The notes under the pieces: generated by a model
Seen by the model: only the letters and a program-made list of their open reading frames with translations
What the model was told of the DNA's origin: nothing
Database searches by the model: none
Part shown: one piece after another, positions 63,776 to 64,000 of the stretch
Position numbering within the stretch: position 1 is the first letter of the stretch
Layout of the letters: the number at the start of each line of letters is the position of its first letter
DNA from: Cannabis sativa
Taxonomy: Eukaryota > Streptophyta > Magnoliopsida > Rosales > Cannabaceae
Direction: 5' to 3'
NCBI RefSeq assembly: GCF_029168945.1
Contig: NC_083602.1
Span: 65,740,600-65,804,599, forward strand
DNA: 64,000 bases
Translations under genes and position numbers: made by a program

Positions 63776-64000
63776 TGTTGGAAATATTTTACCAGGATCT
63801 AGATTTACTACCATGTATGTTTCATTAACATCCTAATATGAATTCTAAAACAATGAAATAAACACATATAAAGTTTAGGAAACCTTACATTGGGTGCAGC
63901 GGAATATAATAACTCCTTGTGTTCAGATCTCTAGCCCTTGATTCCTTTCTGTAGCAGAGCATCACCAAGATCTGAACCTGGATCTCTTTCTCTCCTTCCT
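63776..64000 (-). mobile_element. Copia LTR, cut by the window end
   Basis: Begins TGTTGGAAATATTTTACC and follows the family for 225 bp. Only 63 bp separate it from the previous solo LTR. Whether it is solo or part of a full element lies outside the window. Confidence 0.88.

Overview
This is nuclear DNA of a flowering plant, almost certainly a eudicot. Genes are split by GT-AG introns, intergenic DNA is AT-rich, and most of the window is nested plant transposons: Copia and Gypsy LTR elements, a Cassandra TRIM, a Helitron, CACTA, hAT and Mutator-type miniature elements, and a LINE scrap. The Copia LTR family that recurs here reminds me of Cannabaceae genomes, but that species guess is weak and rests on memory only.

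Layout. 1-2.9 kb: 3' end of a Copia element (RT/RNase H, 3' LTR). 3.6-17.5 kb: the gene-rich part, with an ACT-domain-repeat protein (ACR9-like, +), a conserved 11-exon protein of unknown function (+), an ALY/THO4 mRNA-export adaptor (-), and a divergent tRNA-Val(AAC). 17.8-21.9 kb: three copies of an LTR-like repeat, one carrying a hAT element with a clean 8-bp target duplication, another carrying a solo LTR. 23.8-30.7 kb: a complete Copia-type element with 478-bp LTRs that are almost identical around a badly decayed pol. 30.7-32.3 kb: a CACTA-like element with a (GA)57 tract. 32.6 kb: tRNA-Cys(GCA). 34-38.6 kb: nested miniature elements and a Helitron. 38.8-40.4 kb: a degenerate GACC-rich, telomere-like repeat that holds a complete Cassandra TRIM with 5S rRNA-like LTRs. 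42-44.8 kb: a broken Gypsy element, a Copia LTR scrap and a LINE ORF1 scrap. 48.3-48.9 kb: a two-exon histone H2A.W gene. 50.4-51.5 kb: a Ulp1-like protease relic. 51.6-59.4 kb: two Gypsy families in opposite orientation with nested solo LTRs and hAT-type miniature elements. 60.1-64 kb: a Gypsy LTR holding a striking series of short hairpins, with Copia LTRs inserted into it.

The four protein genes look intact: every exon joins in frame at GT-AG borders and total lengths fit their families. They are housekeeping in character (amino-acid-binding regulatory domain protein, mRNA export, heterochromatin histone) and form no pathway together. The most unusual structure is the hairpin series at 60.77-61.13 kb, where stems differ in sequence but keep pairing and loops often read CATA. 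Other points worth checking are the Copia element with young LTRs and a dead interior, the self-nested miniature elements, and the repeated palindrome block at 41.3-41.9 kb.
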